A stretch of 64,000 nucleotides of DNA from Blasia pusilla (Eukaryota > Marchantiophyta > Marchantiopsida > Blasiales), in assembly GCA_050084515.1 (NCBI GenBank), contig CM114271.1, positions 27,900,001-27,964,000 on the forward strand. Reading direction: 5' to 3'. Each line of letters starts with the position of its first letter. Position 1 is the first letter of the stretch. Under the pieces are notes generated by a model. The model made no database searches and was not told the DNA's origin. It saw nothing but the letters and a program-made list of their open reading frames with translations. Made by a program: the position numbers and the translations under genes. Of the stretch, positions 25,150 to 36,049 are shown piece by piece.

Positions 25150-25828
25150 TAGGAGTAACCAATGTACAAGGATGGCGTGCCTGAAATACCAGCCCAAGAA
25201 AACCCCCGAGGTGAGCACTTATGCGCCATATAGTGCAATTCAGGTTTTGCAAAAGGAAGCCCACATTTATGCAATCTGTGATGATGGGGAAGACCTGGTT
25301 GTTTGCGACGGGCCTTGTGCTAGACACTTCCACGCAACTGCAGAATCAACGGGGGCTATAGAGAACTCTTGTCCAGGGCTCAACCTCCCACCAAACCACG
25401 AGGGGAGCTGGTTGTGCTAGGATTGTGTGAAGCAAATGGCGAGGTGTGCCAAGTGTGGTCTAGAGGGGAGTTTTGCAGAGAGCGAGGATTCTGGGGTTCG
25501 TGTGAGAAAGTGCCCAGATACCTTTTGTGTGAGGTTTTTTTGCTTTACTTGTTTGCCTACGGGAGTGGAGTCTTGCCCCATGCATTATTGCCTAGAATGC
25601 CATAAGCATGATGAGGATTTGTGGGAGGACATGGTCTATTGTCCTAGATGCCCCACTGCATGGCATTGGACTTGCTTGAAGAAGGCTATGAGCAAGGGTT
25701 ATGCATGCGATCGGATTATATATGACCATGCTGCATGTGGTGAGGATAGGTGGTGGTTCTATTGCCACCAGCACAAAGTTGTTCCCACACTTCAGATTCC
25801 TTTGGGAGATCATATTTCATGGATTTGA
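25150..25828 (+). pseudogene. EDM2-like tandem PHD zinc-finger exons
   Basis: Cys/His-rich segment arranged like the PHD region of plant EDM2-type chromatin proteins. It reads AICDDGEDLVVCDGPCARHF (25267 on), CPGLNLPPNHEGSWLC, a TAG, then DCVKQMARCAKCGLEGSF, CVRFFCFTCLPTG, SCPMHYCLECHKH, VYCPRCPTAWHWTCLKKAM and WWFYCHQHKVVP. EDM2 proteins bind histone H3 marks and influence transcript processing of transposon-bearing genes; that is family knowledge, not shown here. The stop after SWLC (about 25418-25420) and the lack of the EDM2 methyltransferase-like region downstream mark it as broken or as a captured fragment inside the CACTA-like element. Donor-like CAGGTAGG follows at about 25834. Confidence 0.65.
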
Positions 25829-26368
25829 TTTTCAGGTAGGCAGATTAGAGATTTGTGTCTGAACAGAATTTCGTGGCATTTTGGTGGAGAGTGCAGGGTA
25901 GCCACTTCTGATGTAAAGAGGGTCGAGGCTCTAAACATGCTTACTAGGTAGGTGGTATGACTTTGTATAGAGACTCGTCATTACCTACCCTCTGATTTTG
26001 AGAGTTCCAATCTTTTGAAATTTTGATCGAATGGCCATAATTGCGAAACTTTATAATATCAGGTTTTGTATCAACATTATGCAGTTTTTTTTGTTATGGA
26101 AGAATGAAATGTAATCATGGTGGTTTCTAAAAGACTGTTGTGATTAGGCTCTTGATTAGGACGTGTCTTTTTGCAGGTGGAATTCTGTATTCATTTATCA
26201 TCCATTGCCATATCCAATCATGCAAGTATAGCTTTAGAGCTAGGTAGTCCATCATGGAAAAACATTGGCAACAAAGTACCAAAATTAGAATTGTTGAGCT
26301 TCCCCCACTCCCAAGTGACGGTGTCTCTAAAGTGTTAATGTGTCATGAGACCTTACCCGGATCCCTGC

Positions 26369-26412
26369 AAAAAGAGAGGTTGGCATCGTATCCCATGCCA
26401 ACCTCTCTTTTT
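26369..26412. repeat. Perfect 18-bp hairpin
   Basis: Arms 26369-26386 (AAAAAGAGAGGTTGGCAT) and 26395-26412 are exact reverse complements around an 8-nt loop. It has the same style as the intron hairpin at 16.1 kb (long perfect stem, 8-9 nt loop), but the sequences are unrelated. Confidence 0.9.
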
Positions 26413-26785
26413 AGCCTGCATCATGGCCTCCCCTGAATTGCCCCATGATGAATGGTGTCGGCTTAAGACAAACTTTGTGAAATTGGGTGGGAGAGAGACT
26501 GATTGTCTCCGTGACGCCACACATGGCATTTCTGGGAATTGGGTAAGAGTTTTGGAGCATTTCAGATGGACCATCCTGAATTCCCAGAGGAATGAACGGG
26601 GTGTTAAATATGTCCACATAGATTGGTTGTCCTTCTCCAAGTAGGATGTAAGATTGCATAACCCTGACGACCATGATCTATTCCAAAGTAAATCAAGCTC
26701 GATGGCTATTCTGAGGGAAAAGAAATTGTATTGGAAGAATGTGAGGGAAGGGAAACCACTCCTAATTGGTCCGCCACCCACTCCA

Positions 26786-27110
26786 CATCCAACTATGTTT
26801 GGTCGGGTGAGGGTAGTATTTGTCCCTGACATTATATCTCAATGGAGGTTGACATGGATGAAGAGAAAAATTCTAGAATGTGGTGGGCATGTGGAAGACA
26901 TGGTGGATAGGAATACCATCCACTTGATTTGCTGATCCTTTTCCAAAGCCCGTAGACATCATGGAAAGACATTGATTCATTTGTGGATCTCATCTCAAGG
27001 TCTGTATGTGCTTCATTACAACTGGGTCAAAGAATCCATTGAATTGGGAAACTTGGTAGAAAGTAGTCCACATGACTTGATTGGAAACAAGCCAGTGAAA
27101 TAGCCATACC
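26786..27110 (+). pseudogene. BRCT-like domain fragment
   Basis: 26786-26933 reads MFGRVRVVFVPDIISQWRLT, then KILECGGHVEDMVD and IHLIC, before a stop. After a frame change, 27002-27080 reads LHYNWVKESIELGNLVE. Together these fit a BRCT domain: the starting beta strand, the GG turn, the thHLI strand and the conserved Trp helix (W.xxSIxxGxLVE). BRCT domains bind phosphopeptides in DNA repair proteins, and DNA polymerase lambda is one plant protein with a similar start. At least one frameshift and a stop break it. It follows the PHD fragment on the same strand inside the CACTA-like element. Confidence 0.55.
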
Positions 27111-27639
27111 GGATCAACCAAGTCTTTGGAGACATGGAGGAGCTTACAGATGAGTGGCAAACCACAGATGACGAAGAAACAAATTCCACCAGTTTGGATG
27201 GTTGCGAAAGTAGTGCATAGACCATATACTAAGACATGTATTATTTTATTCAATGTGGGTTCCGTCTCATTGATTTTGCCTCAATACCAGGTTGCTCGAA
27301 TATGTCCACATGTAGTGACTACGTTCCAAGCTGGCCAATCAATTGTATAAAGGTGGGGAATATCAACAGCCTCGCGCATTTTTGTTACCACCCTATAAGT
27401 TTATAAACATATTTTTTTATGGTTGATAGTGAAGTTTGGTATCTTTAGGGTTTCATGGATGTCCCACCTAGCATTTTGCCTCCCTACTGGGGGCAAAATG
27501 CTCATCATCATGCACCCATAGGCAATCCTCCACACCGCTTCGGACCTAAAACAAGCAGGTTACCATTCCTTGGTTTTTTTATGTCGTTGCTCACCAGATA
27601 CCGGTTGGCTAATAATGGCATGACCTCTACAGGAAATGT

Positions 27640-28396
27640 AATATGGAGAAAAATGCACATATTGGGGGTGGTGGAGCGGGCTTTCCACCATTCACAGAAT
27701 GGATTCGATTGGCAATCCGAGAGCATTCAGCACTACACCCAAATATGGACCGGGATGTCTATCTTCTGTCCGCTCCACCTCGAATGTCCGTCTTAGCTTA
27801 CAAGAGAATGAAGCCTATGGAAACCGCTTCTATGTGGTAGATCAAAGTGACGATCATTTTGTCACATATGATTTAGGGTTGCTATCTGTATTCGAGCAAA
27901 TGAGCAATCACCAAGACAAAGGATGGATGCAAATGGGATACATAGGAGAGCTAACTGACATATGGAAATTGGACTATGGGAACACATCCAATCCTATCAT
28001 TCTCATGAAAGGGACTTGGGTGCGACCAGATTGGCGTGTGGCTAGGGCTACAATAAAGCGTGATAGTGATGGATTCTTACTAGCAAACTTCAGGCAAATG
28101 CAACCTGAATGGTTTGAACCTTTTGTATTCCCTAGTGAGGTTGAACAGGCTTTCTTCCTAGACGTGGAGGAATCGCTCGGATGGCGAGTAGTGTACCACA
28201 AGCAGGTAAGGAATCGTAGGGTATCAAGTTATACTTTGGAGTTCAGTTTAGATGGCCACGGGGCTTTTGAAGCTCCCAATAGAACGGTTCAACCTGTCAC
28301 AATTGTCGGAAGTCAGTTTGTACCTTTGATGAGGGTAGAAAGATGGGAAGGCAACATTGAGATTGCAGAGGAACTTAATGATGCCATGGGTTCTTA
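27640..28396 (+). pseudogene. DUF4216 segment of CACTA transposase
   Basis: The frame from about 27800 to 28396 ends in TAA. It contains YIGELTDIWKLDYGN, IILMKGTWVRPDW, KRDSDGFLLANFRQM, PFVFPSEVEQAFFLDVEE and GWRVVYHKQ, which matches the usual DUF4216 layout (GVLTDIIELDY, VVLFKCDWV, YGFTLVNF, PFVFASQAKQVFYV, WHVV). DUF4216 occurs at the C-terminal end of plant CACTA (En/Spm) transposases. The expected upstream transposase core and DUF4218 were not found, and the 5' side (27455-27840) is frameshifted. It is the best domain evidence that the surrounding 12.7 kb is a CACTA element. Confidence 0.7.
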
Positions 28397-28439
28397 AAGA
28401 AATTTTTGTGTGGTGTGTTCTGTCAGTGGGCATGGGTTC

Positions 28440-29568
28440 ATGGGACATGTAGGTTTTTTTTGTTTTTGAAGGTATTTGATGGAAAACGTGAATGAAATGT
28501 GTGACCCTGTTGAGGCTCGTGCGGCTTATGTGAACAGACGCCTTAAGGAATTGGCGGAAGAACTCAAACATAGAGGCGTTGAATTTTAAGCTTTGACATA
28601 TTGAGCACTCAGGTCTGGGCCTTTATGAATGAATCAAAAGCATTGTGCATAATTCATGTTCTTGAAAAACTTATCCTCATGTGTAGGGCGGAGGCTTGTT
28701 CTAAGCAAGTACGTGCCCCACGACCTGCAAAGAGGGAGCCTCTCCATCTTGGACCGAAGCGGAGGAGCTCTCGATTGCTTGGAAAGGTATTGGCAGCGAT
28801 GGAAAAATCTATTGATGACATTGATGCTCGGACTAGAGGTGAAGAATCTCCCACTTGTGATCCAGAGTTTGTTGCAGACTTTGGTGAAGAGGATCAATCA
28901 GGCTCAGATCAGCTTCCGGCTCTTAAGGAGCCGTGTCCATCAACTATTGGGGGAAAGAAGAAGCAGGTAATTTTTTTGATTAATTAGACAGGATGTGTAT
29001 CTACAATTGTGTTTCAAGGTTAGTGGCATTTGAAAGAAATTGTCTCTAATTGTTGGGTTGCATTGCATTGGCAGAAAGGGACAGTTGGGAGGCAAGCTAC
29101 TTGGGCAAGGGATGTTGCACCTGGGCGTGTACCTGAAAGTCGTATTCCTCTCAAACAACAAGTGGATGTACAATATAGTGGAGAGGGATAGGCAAGCATG
29201 TCTCAAGGCGGTAGAGATGGACCCTATGCACAGAACCCCAAGCCAAGTTTGTTATACGGTGGATATTGTCCAACGGGACAAGGGTGGAATAGTATGAATC
29301 TATCGATTTGCAATCTCAAATTTCTCTTTCATTATATATCATAGGATGATGCTGGGAAGGTTGTATATGTGTCTGTACTACACTAACATATATGTGATGT
29401 GTAGGCTCTATGCAGGGTGGATTCTCCAACTACACCGAGGGACCCTATCATGCGGTGCCAAATAGTCAACATCGGTTTGGAAGTAGCCAATACCTTTATG
29501 GACTCAATGATAGCACTCCAGAAATGTATGGACAACCTCAATGGTTGGGGCTAGGATCCACTCAATGA
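28440..29568 (+). pseudogene. Exon series of unknown transposon-borne gene
   Basis: Spliced-looking pieces: a short one ending at 28588 (VNRRLKELAEELKHRG); one at about 28680-28966 with basic then acidic stretches (PKRRSSRLLGKVLAAME, DFGEEDQSGSDQLP) ending KKKQ before GTAATT; one from an acceptor at about 29072 (VGRQATWARDVAPGRVP); and one at 29404-29568 that is Tyr/Gly/Gln-rich and ends in TGA (YHAVPNSQHRFGSSQYLYG). Single stops interrupt the second half. I do not recognise the product. It may be the second ORF of the CACTA-like element. Confidence 0.35.
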
Positions 29569-30629
29569 GTGCAAATGACAAAAGCTACATGTAATGGCAA
29601 GTCATATATATATAGAGAAGTATCATCCCTATTTGGAGAATTTTTCCTCATGTTTTCACGAAGTAGTGACCTAACATCGATGCATAGAGTCTGTTTGTAG
29701 GCATAAAGAATTGCAAAGTGGGCAGCAATCTTGACTGAAGATATTCATGTGTGCAGCAAACTATATGACTCTAGGCTTGTGACGGGCAAGCGTATGGACA
29801 ACATACACACCAAACTCGGTGACTGAGATCAGTGTGCAAGGCGAGGGGGTAAAGGTCGGAAAAGTGGGTGTGAACAACTCTGGTTGGATCACCACAACTT
29901 GAGAAGGAAAGAATAGGTGGCATACAGATTTTAGAGCCGAGGTGTTGCGATGGCTTGACATCTCCATTGTGAATTTTTCAGACCAACACTCAGGGGATTG
30001 GAATTCGGTGTTGAGTGATATTTCTACAACATGGAAGTATGTTGGAAACAATGGCAATGGAGTGGCTGTTCCATGTTTGGAGGAATATGCAAAAAAAAAA
30101 AATACTGAAGACGGAGAGATTTAGATTGCGTCTGACATGGAAAGAAGCTGGAGGAAGCAAGAAGGTGGCCCCATCACCTCATGTAGACCCAACCAATGGG
30201 GGAGATTACTTACGCACTTCATGAGCGAGACTACAAAGACAAAGAGTGAGCAGATGTCCAAAGCACGGGCAACGGTGACCAATCCAAACCCGGCAGGAAG
30301 AAAAGGGAATGCACCAATTGCAGAGCGCTTGGTATGAATAATATTGAAGGATCCATCTTTAATTTCTATTACCGCCATGCATATAGTTTGGCAATTGGTG
30401 TTTGGTAGACTAAACTTGGTCGGTGTAACATGTGTTGTAGAGAAAAGAGAAGGGGCAAACCCCTACTAATGCGCAGGCGCATGAGGAGGCACAGAACCAA
30501 AGGAGTTATGGTACAAGTACAATATCAAAGCAAGTATTTGCATTTGGTTGCTTTAGAGTAGAGGTGAATCTAGTGTATTTCTAGTACATACCTGTTGATA
30601 TAGAGTGAGATCCAAGTCTTGTATTTCAG

Positions 30630-31715
30630 GCGCCAGGAACATCTGAGCTGACAGAGATCTCTGCCCGATTAAAGTTTATGGAGTTGTTTCCCGAGTCTGT
30701 GACTTACATCATTGATCGCATGGATGCATTCTCCAATAGCATGGACGTGCTAGAGGCATAAAGACTGTTGTTGCTAATAAACAAGAGAACTTCACAAAGT
30801 TGATGGAATTGATTTCCATGAGCTTGAGAAGGGACCATGAGGATATAAGGGATTCCAAGGAGAGGTCGGAAAATCCAAGAGTTGTATCCTCTCCTCATGG
30901 AGTTAGTGATCGAGACCCAGCTCCAAGTGGAGCACTTGCCTCTATGCCGTTGAGTGTATCCTCTCCTCATTCAATCACCGGACCACCTTCAAGGGAGAGT
31001 GCACCCTCTCCGGAGCTGGTTACTATTGTTCCTTTGCCTCCAGTTCTTCCACAGGTTGCCAAGGGTGTTCGTACAGTAAGAGGACTAGATACAGATGTTG
31101 GCATTGCACCAATTGGTCCAAAGAAAAAGGGAGGCACAAGAGAGGTTAATGCTACTGTGTTTGCGAGTGACCCTTTGAGTTCAGGTATGTGAGTTTAGAG
31201 TGATGTTGTGCATTTTACTTTGAAGTTGTTGAAAATCATGATCTATTTGAAAGGGCAGTGAGACGTTCTTGTTGATTGTGATTGTAGAGACCACGGATGA
31301 GGCCCCGGCCGTTGTAGGCAAACGCCAAGTGAGGACATCGCGGAGATGCAATTTGGAGGCCACGGTATTTTCAGAGGAGAATGAGGATAGTGTAGGGATG
31401 TTGGGGAGTGGTGGACCCATGGAGTTGGATCAATTGGATCTTCTGCAAAAGCCAATGATAGTGAGAAGAGCGACACTCAGGAAGAGGACCCGGGAGGCTA
31501 CCACGCTGGTGTTGAAATCTGTTGTGCCTCCGTTGCAGCAGTTGATATCACGTGAGAACCCCTCTGTGGTTGTAGGTTATGGCACCTTGCATGATGGTTG
31601 TTCTATTTTCCATGGATGTGACATTCCAGATGGGCATTCTATTCTCCATTTGAGAGAGGTCTGCAAGAAGAAATATGTATTGCCATTTCCAAATATGACT
31701 GACGATCCACCGTAG
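30630..31715 (+). pseudogene. Exon series, Pro/Ser-rich protein, unknown
   Basis: An exon-like piece from a CAG acceptor at about 30630 (GTSELTEISARLKFMELFP, VTYIIDRMDAFSNSMDVLE) ends in a stop. 30800-31192 is Ser/Pro-rich (SSPHSITGPPSRESAPSPEL, VPLPPVLPQVAKGVR). 31269-31715 follows after an intron-like gap and contains GKRQVRTSRRCNLEA, RRATLRKRTREATTL and FHGCDIPDGHSILHLREVC before a TAG. The layout suggests the 3' exons of the same transposon-borne gene as at 28.4-29.6 kb. No known domain seen. The intervals 29569-30629 and 31716-32489 show nothing further. Confidence 0.35.
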
Positions 31716-32489
31716 ATTTATGTTGTAGATGCCATTGATAGTGTAGTGCTATGGCCATCTCATCTTGTTATGCCTTCTCAGAAATAGGGGCACCTTCACT
31801 TTGTGTGTATAATTTTTGAGTAAACCTTCCCTTTGACATCCCTCTTGAGTGTGGTGATCTCCATATACTTGTAACTTTTGTACTCATAAGTAGAGGAATT
31901 TGATGTTTGTGTTTTAGTTTTGAGTGTTACAATAGAGATGTTTGTGTTTCATGTCTCAATTTTGAGAATATCTGAGGGGGAAGTTTGCAATGAGAAGTAG
32001 ATATTGTGTTCTTCCATTGATGACCATCTTTCACTATAATTCACTAGGCATTCTTCTGACGTAAGAAAATATTCCATTTCAAGGTGTATGGATACATTTT
32101 GTAGCTTTGGACTTATGGCCACAATTGGATGTAAGAAACATTTGCTAGTTGTACCTTTCAATAGATAAGGATTTTTTACTGTGAAAAACTGATCTAATCA
32201 GATGCTACAAAATTGATGGGTGGTACAGGAGTAATGTGCTTGTATGTTTTTACACGATGCTAGTAGCATTAGGACTATACAACAGATATATAATTGCATC
32301 TCCATTGCATGGATGTAAAAGAAGTAGTGATAGGTGTAGGGAGGATAGGTAGGAAGGAGTAATTCATATTCATGGATACAAAATGGACTCAAATGCCAAT
32401 TTCATGTACATATTTCTCCCAGCAATAAAGCAATCTGTTATACATAATGATTGGTATAGTTATTTGGATATTGTCAATGAATAGGATTG

Positions 32490-32935
32490 TAAATGACATG
32501 GAGAAGTCATTTTAATGACTTAGTCATTCTCTTGTGACGCATAAAGTCATTATTTATTTCTCTGAGTAGTCATAGTTAACGACTCGCCTAGTCATTCTTA
32601 ATGAAGAGTCTAGTCAATCCTTATGACTCTTCCAATCATTCTTTATTACTCCTTTAGTCATTTCTTATGACTTAACCTAGTCATACAAAATGACTATGTA
32701 AAGTCATATTTAGTGACTATGTTGAGTAACAAAAAAGAGACTCAAATAAGACTACCCTCGGTTTGAGTAATAACTTATACGACTAGGAGTAATTTTTATT
32801 ACTAGAGTCTGGTTAAGTACTTACTTAGTCACAAGTCACACATGCCCGGTTTGAGTAACATCTAGTCATTTTACGCATTTGAGGCAGTGAATCACACTTT
32901 TCAAGATACACTAGTACAAAACCCCCCTTTGGATG
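32490..32935. repeat. Right subterminal AGTCAT array of CACTA-like element
   Basis: Roughly fifteen copies of AGTCAT, ATGACT or one-base variants occur in about 380 bp at irregular spacing and in both orientations. The left end (20230-20350) has a smaller set. Transposase binding arrays of this kind are typical of CACTA elements. The array ends near CACTAGTACAAAACCCCCC (32909-32927). Confidence 0.6.
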
Positions 32936-32939
32936 ACTT

Positions 32940-33225
32940 ATGACTCATAGATGCTTCATCCCATATAATAAGCATTGCAGCTCGAATTAAGCGGGCTCTT
33001 GGACTATTGATTGATAAGCTACAAATGAAACATGTCATTGAAATTAAATTAGAACTTATCATTTATGGGAGCCTTTTAATTTCTTGAGAAATAAGCTTGT
33101 GAGTGTAGAAGCTACTTACTTGCATGTAGAGCTCTCGTGAAGATTGATTGGAATCTTGAAGCGTGAATGTGTAGTACGTCCTCCATCTAATAGTAACGCT
33201 ACTATTCCGGATGACGCCACAGCCT
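32940..33225 (-). pseudogene. Helitron PIF1-like helicase, upstream part
   Basis: Minus-strand exons of the same helicase as 19.0-20.2 kb. 33222-33127 reads [20 protein letters not shown], then [15 protein letters not shown] 90-bp intron follows (GTAAGTAGC at about 33126 to TTTGTAG near 33036). The next exon reads LSINSPRARLIRAAMLIIWD then EASMSHK, ending near 32940 at the CACTA-like insertion. LIIWDEA is the Walker B (DEAx) motif. Splicing restores the frame exactly (STCNLSINSP). The Walker A loop would lie further upstream but is replaced by the Ty3/gypsy copy that starts at about 33226. Confidence 0.85.
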
Positions 33226-33239
33226 AAGCTTCGATCAAC

Positions 33240-34200
33240 TATACCATCAATGTTCGGAAGGTAACACGGCGCACAGTTACGCACATGGTCATTCCAAACC
33301 ATATCATCGCGTCCCTCCAATAAGAGAATACTTGATGGCAAAACCTCACGCAGTCTCAAGATGATGCGCTCTGTAGTCACATCCAACGTCGTGGGTGTCG
33401 TCTACTGCAAGAACACATAGTCTCCATGATTAAACCTCCGGATAGTAGGTCAATAACCGCCTCCCCGAATAGTCGCATACCTCAATGTATCCCGATGCTG
33501 CGCAATTGCCAAGTTCTCAAACGCCATGGGCATCACTCTCCGAAACAATTCAGCCCTCTGAGAACATGCTTGCATCCATATATCAGGATCATAAAGGTTC
33601 AACACCTCACCAACATCTCGAAGAATGGCCATAGGTAAATCTGGCTCTCCGCCATACAAAAACAAGTATGGTGAGAAAGACGCGAAGGATGCCTGTGTGC
33701 TGAATGTGTATCCCATCGCCAACCATAGCAACTGGAGGTCCCAATCTCCTAGATGACCTCTATGCAAGCCATACTTGCGCAATCCTCTCTTCATCGTCTG
33801 CACAACCCGCTCCGCTAATCCATCCGCCTTAGGATGATCTCGCGAAGTAGTGCGGTGGTCGATCAGTGCCTGATCACACAAGGCCTGAAACTCCTCGCGG
33901 AACTCTATATCTTGGTTTGTCAACACCTCACCTGGTGCGCCGTAATGACTCAGCACCCAATCTAGGAAGGCATACTCTACTCCCTCACTCGCTTTGTTAG
34001 GCAATGCAACCAACTCTATCCATTTGGAGAAGTGCTCAACCATCACCAACACATAACGACTATGGTGCTCCGTCAAAGGTAAAGGTCTTGCAAAATCCGA
34101 ACTCCATCTATAACCTAAACCCATGATTGAAAGTGGATACAATTGTGGAGTCAAAGCATAGCATGATTCCTAGACTTGATCACACACCATGCATCTGGAA
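33240..34200 (-). pseudogene. Integrase of Ty3/gypsy copy A
   Basis: The core is open at 33450-34154: LGYRWSSDFARPLPLT (first catalytic Asp), LVMVEHFSKWIELVALP, VLSHYGAPGEVLTNQD (second Asp region, with Gly of the usual DQG lost) and DHPKADGLAERVVQTMKRGL (Glu). The C-terminal part continues to DTLRYATIRGGGY, then stops, and 33386-33240 carries the segment VWNDHVRNCAPC that in copy D leads into the PHD finger. Truncated before the PHD. Confidence 0.8.
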
Positions 34201-34247
34201 AAAAATTGTTGAACGCCAGTCTGCATCCCTCGCCACCAATACTGAAT

Positions 34248-34973
34248 CTAGAGCAAGTTGTATGCCTGCTTCACTCCAAAGTGACCTAACTCCTTGTGGG
34301 CATGACGCACCAAACGTGTTCTCTGCAAAGGATGAGGCACTACAGGTTCTCTACCATCCTCCCACACTCGCAACACATGTGTCCCCTCCCACCTGAACCG
34401 TCTGGCTCGCTGTAGGATTCGATCCCGATCTCCAGCATCCACTATGCTTGCGACGCTGCTAGTACGCGGGTACTCTAAGACTACTCCATCTTCATGAATA
34501 TCTCGGCCACATGTTGTCTCCTCACCGGCCTATGGATCTAAGGACTCTCCATCAGACCTCGCCATCGAAGTCTCAACAATCTGGCTCTCCATGGCCAAGA
34601 AGCCCAAATAGGTTGACATGTGCCATCTTGGCTCCAACTCCTCATCACTCTCTCCATGCCATCGAGCTCCAGTCCCATCTCGTTGACTCGAGCATGGGTT
34701 ACGGCTCAAACCATCTGCATCTTGGTTGAGCATCCCAAGTCTATGTACCACTTGGAAGTCATACCCCTGCAACAAAAGAGCCCACCTCGCAAGCTTCCTT
34801 GTAAGCTTGTCGGACTCCATCAACCACTTAAGTGGTTGATGATCAATAATGATGGTAAAAGGATGCCTGAATGGATAACATCTGAAATGTGCGACATCCC
34901 ACACTACAGCCACGCACTGACCCTCATACTGCAATTGTGAATTGAATGGGTAATGAGCTAAGGCGCCCATCAT
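34248..34973 (-). pseudogene. RNase H and linker of Ty3/gypsy copy A
   Basis: The frame 34530-34973 begins in mid RNase H (YEGQCVAVVWDVAHFRCYPF, IDHQPLKWLMES, ARWALLLQGYDFQVVHRLG, NQDADGLSR). 34248-34442 holds the linker and the start of the integrase zinc finger (HKELGHFGVKQAYNLL). The catalytic N-terminal half is missing because of the internal deletion. Confidence 0.75.
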
Positions 34974-34984
34974 CCGACTGCCAT

Positions 34985-35840
34985 CCTGGTCTGTAGGACA
35001 TTGACTCCTCCCAATAATCCAGGAAAAACCCCATCAGATATAACACTCCTCCACCAACCAAGATGTCGTAGGACTCTGCATCAATCACTATCGTCTTGGC
35101 TCGCACCATGGACTCATCTGTAGGATGTCCCGGGAAAATCCTCACCACGATCTTATGTCCGGTGATTAACTGTGTGGTACTTGCTCCACCCAAGGATGTA
35201 TGTATCTGGAATGGACAACGCTCCATATCGACTCTCCAATCCTCTCATTGACGCTTTCCCCAAGCCCAATCCTCTCAATGACGCTTTTCCCAAGATTAGA
35301 GGTTGCGCTCTTGAATCCAACAAGATGCGTTGCGGACTAAAATTAAGCTCTACCTTTGAGAATCACCACCTGGAAGACCTCTCCCTGATTATCGAGAAAC
35401 ACAACACCATGGCAGGCCATGGCACGCTCTATCATGGGTCTAGCGGGCATCTTTGCCATCCTAGCAACTGCAACCTGCCATGAATCTAACGTGGACGGCC
35501 GGAGCATCTGCTCCAAAGGCAGGTCCATCACCTCCTCCGCAATCACCTTTGAACGTGATGCAAGAACTCCAACTCCACGCTCACATAGCGTAGCGGGCCG
35601 CCGGAACACCTCGACGGACGTACCTCCCAATACCATAACATCGGAAGCAGAAAATACCGGAGCATGGTACACCATCGTGGCCACCCCCAACATCGTACTC
35701 GACATTGCTCCTCTTGAGCATCAGCAATAGGATTCGTCGCACTAGCTTCTCCCATCGTCCTTGGTGCCTTCATACCAACAACATCACCAACTCTCCAAGA
35801 ACTTTGATCAGGACCCATTGATGGGGTCCTCACTGAGGAA
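34985..35840 (-). pseudogene. Protease region of Ty3/gypsy copy A
   Basis: 35833-35343 encodes the conserved stretch before protease (TLCERGVGV, EEVMDLPLEQMLRPS, DSWQVAVARMAKMPARPMI). The active-site region follows at about 35320-35180, where DSG has become DSR. Next to it lies a 30-bp tandem duplication: AAAGCGTCATTGAGAGGATT is followed at once by a near-identical unit. 35226-34985 ends the domain (VVRIFPGHPTDESMV, DAESYDILVGGG). Confidence 0.7.
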
Positions 35841-36049
35841 GCCTAGTCTGTTTCGTGGCTTCCCCTCATTGTGGATCCAACTCTGCGGCTGCTCTATGCG
35901 TAACAATATGGCGGCCTCCATTTGGGCAACCCCGCACATCCAACCAAGATCCTCCATATCTATGGAGGCTCCATAAGACATCAATGCCACGGATCCGGCA
36001 TCGGGTTATCTCAATACCATAGCGGCAATCTGCTGCTGTAGCTGATGTA

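Noticed and set aside
32909-32927. Start of a separate CACTA element
   Set aside because: CACTAGTACAAAACCCCCC looks like a left end, but only about 15 bp follow before Helitron helicase sequence begins, so no element can be there. It was kept as an oddity of the right end of the 12.7-kb element.
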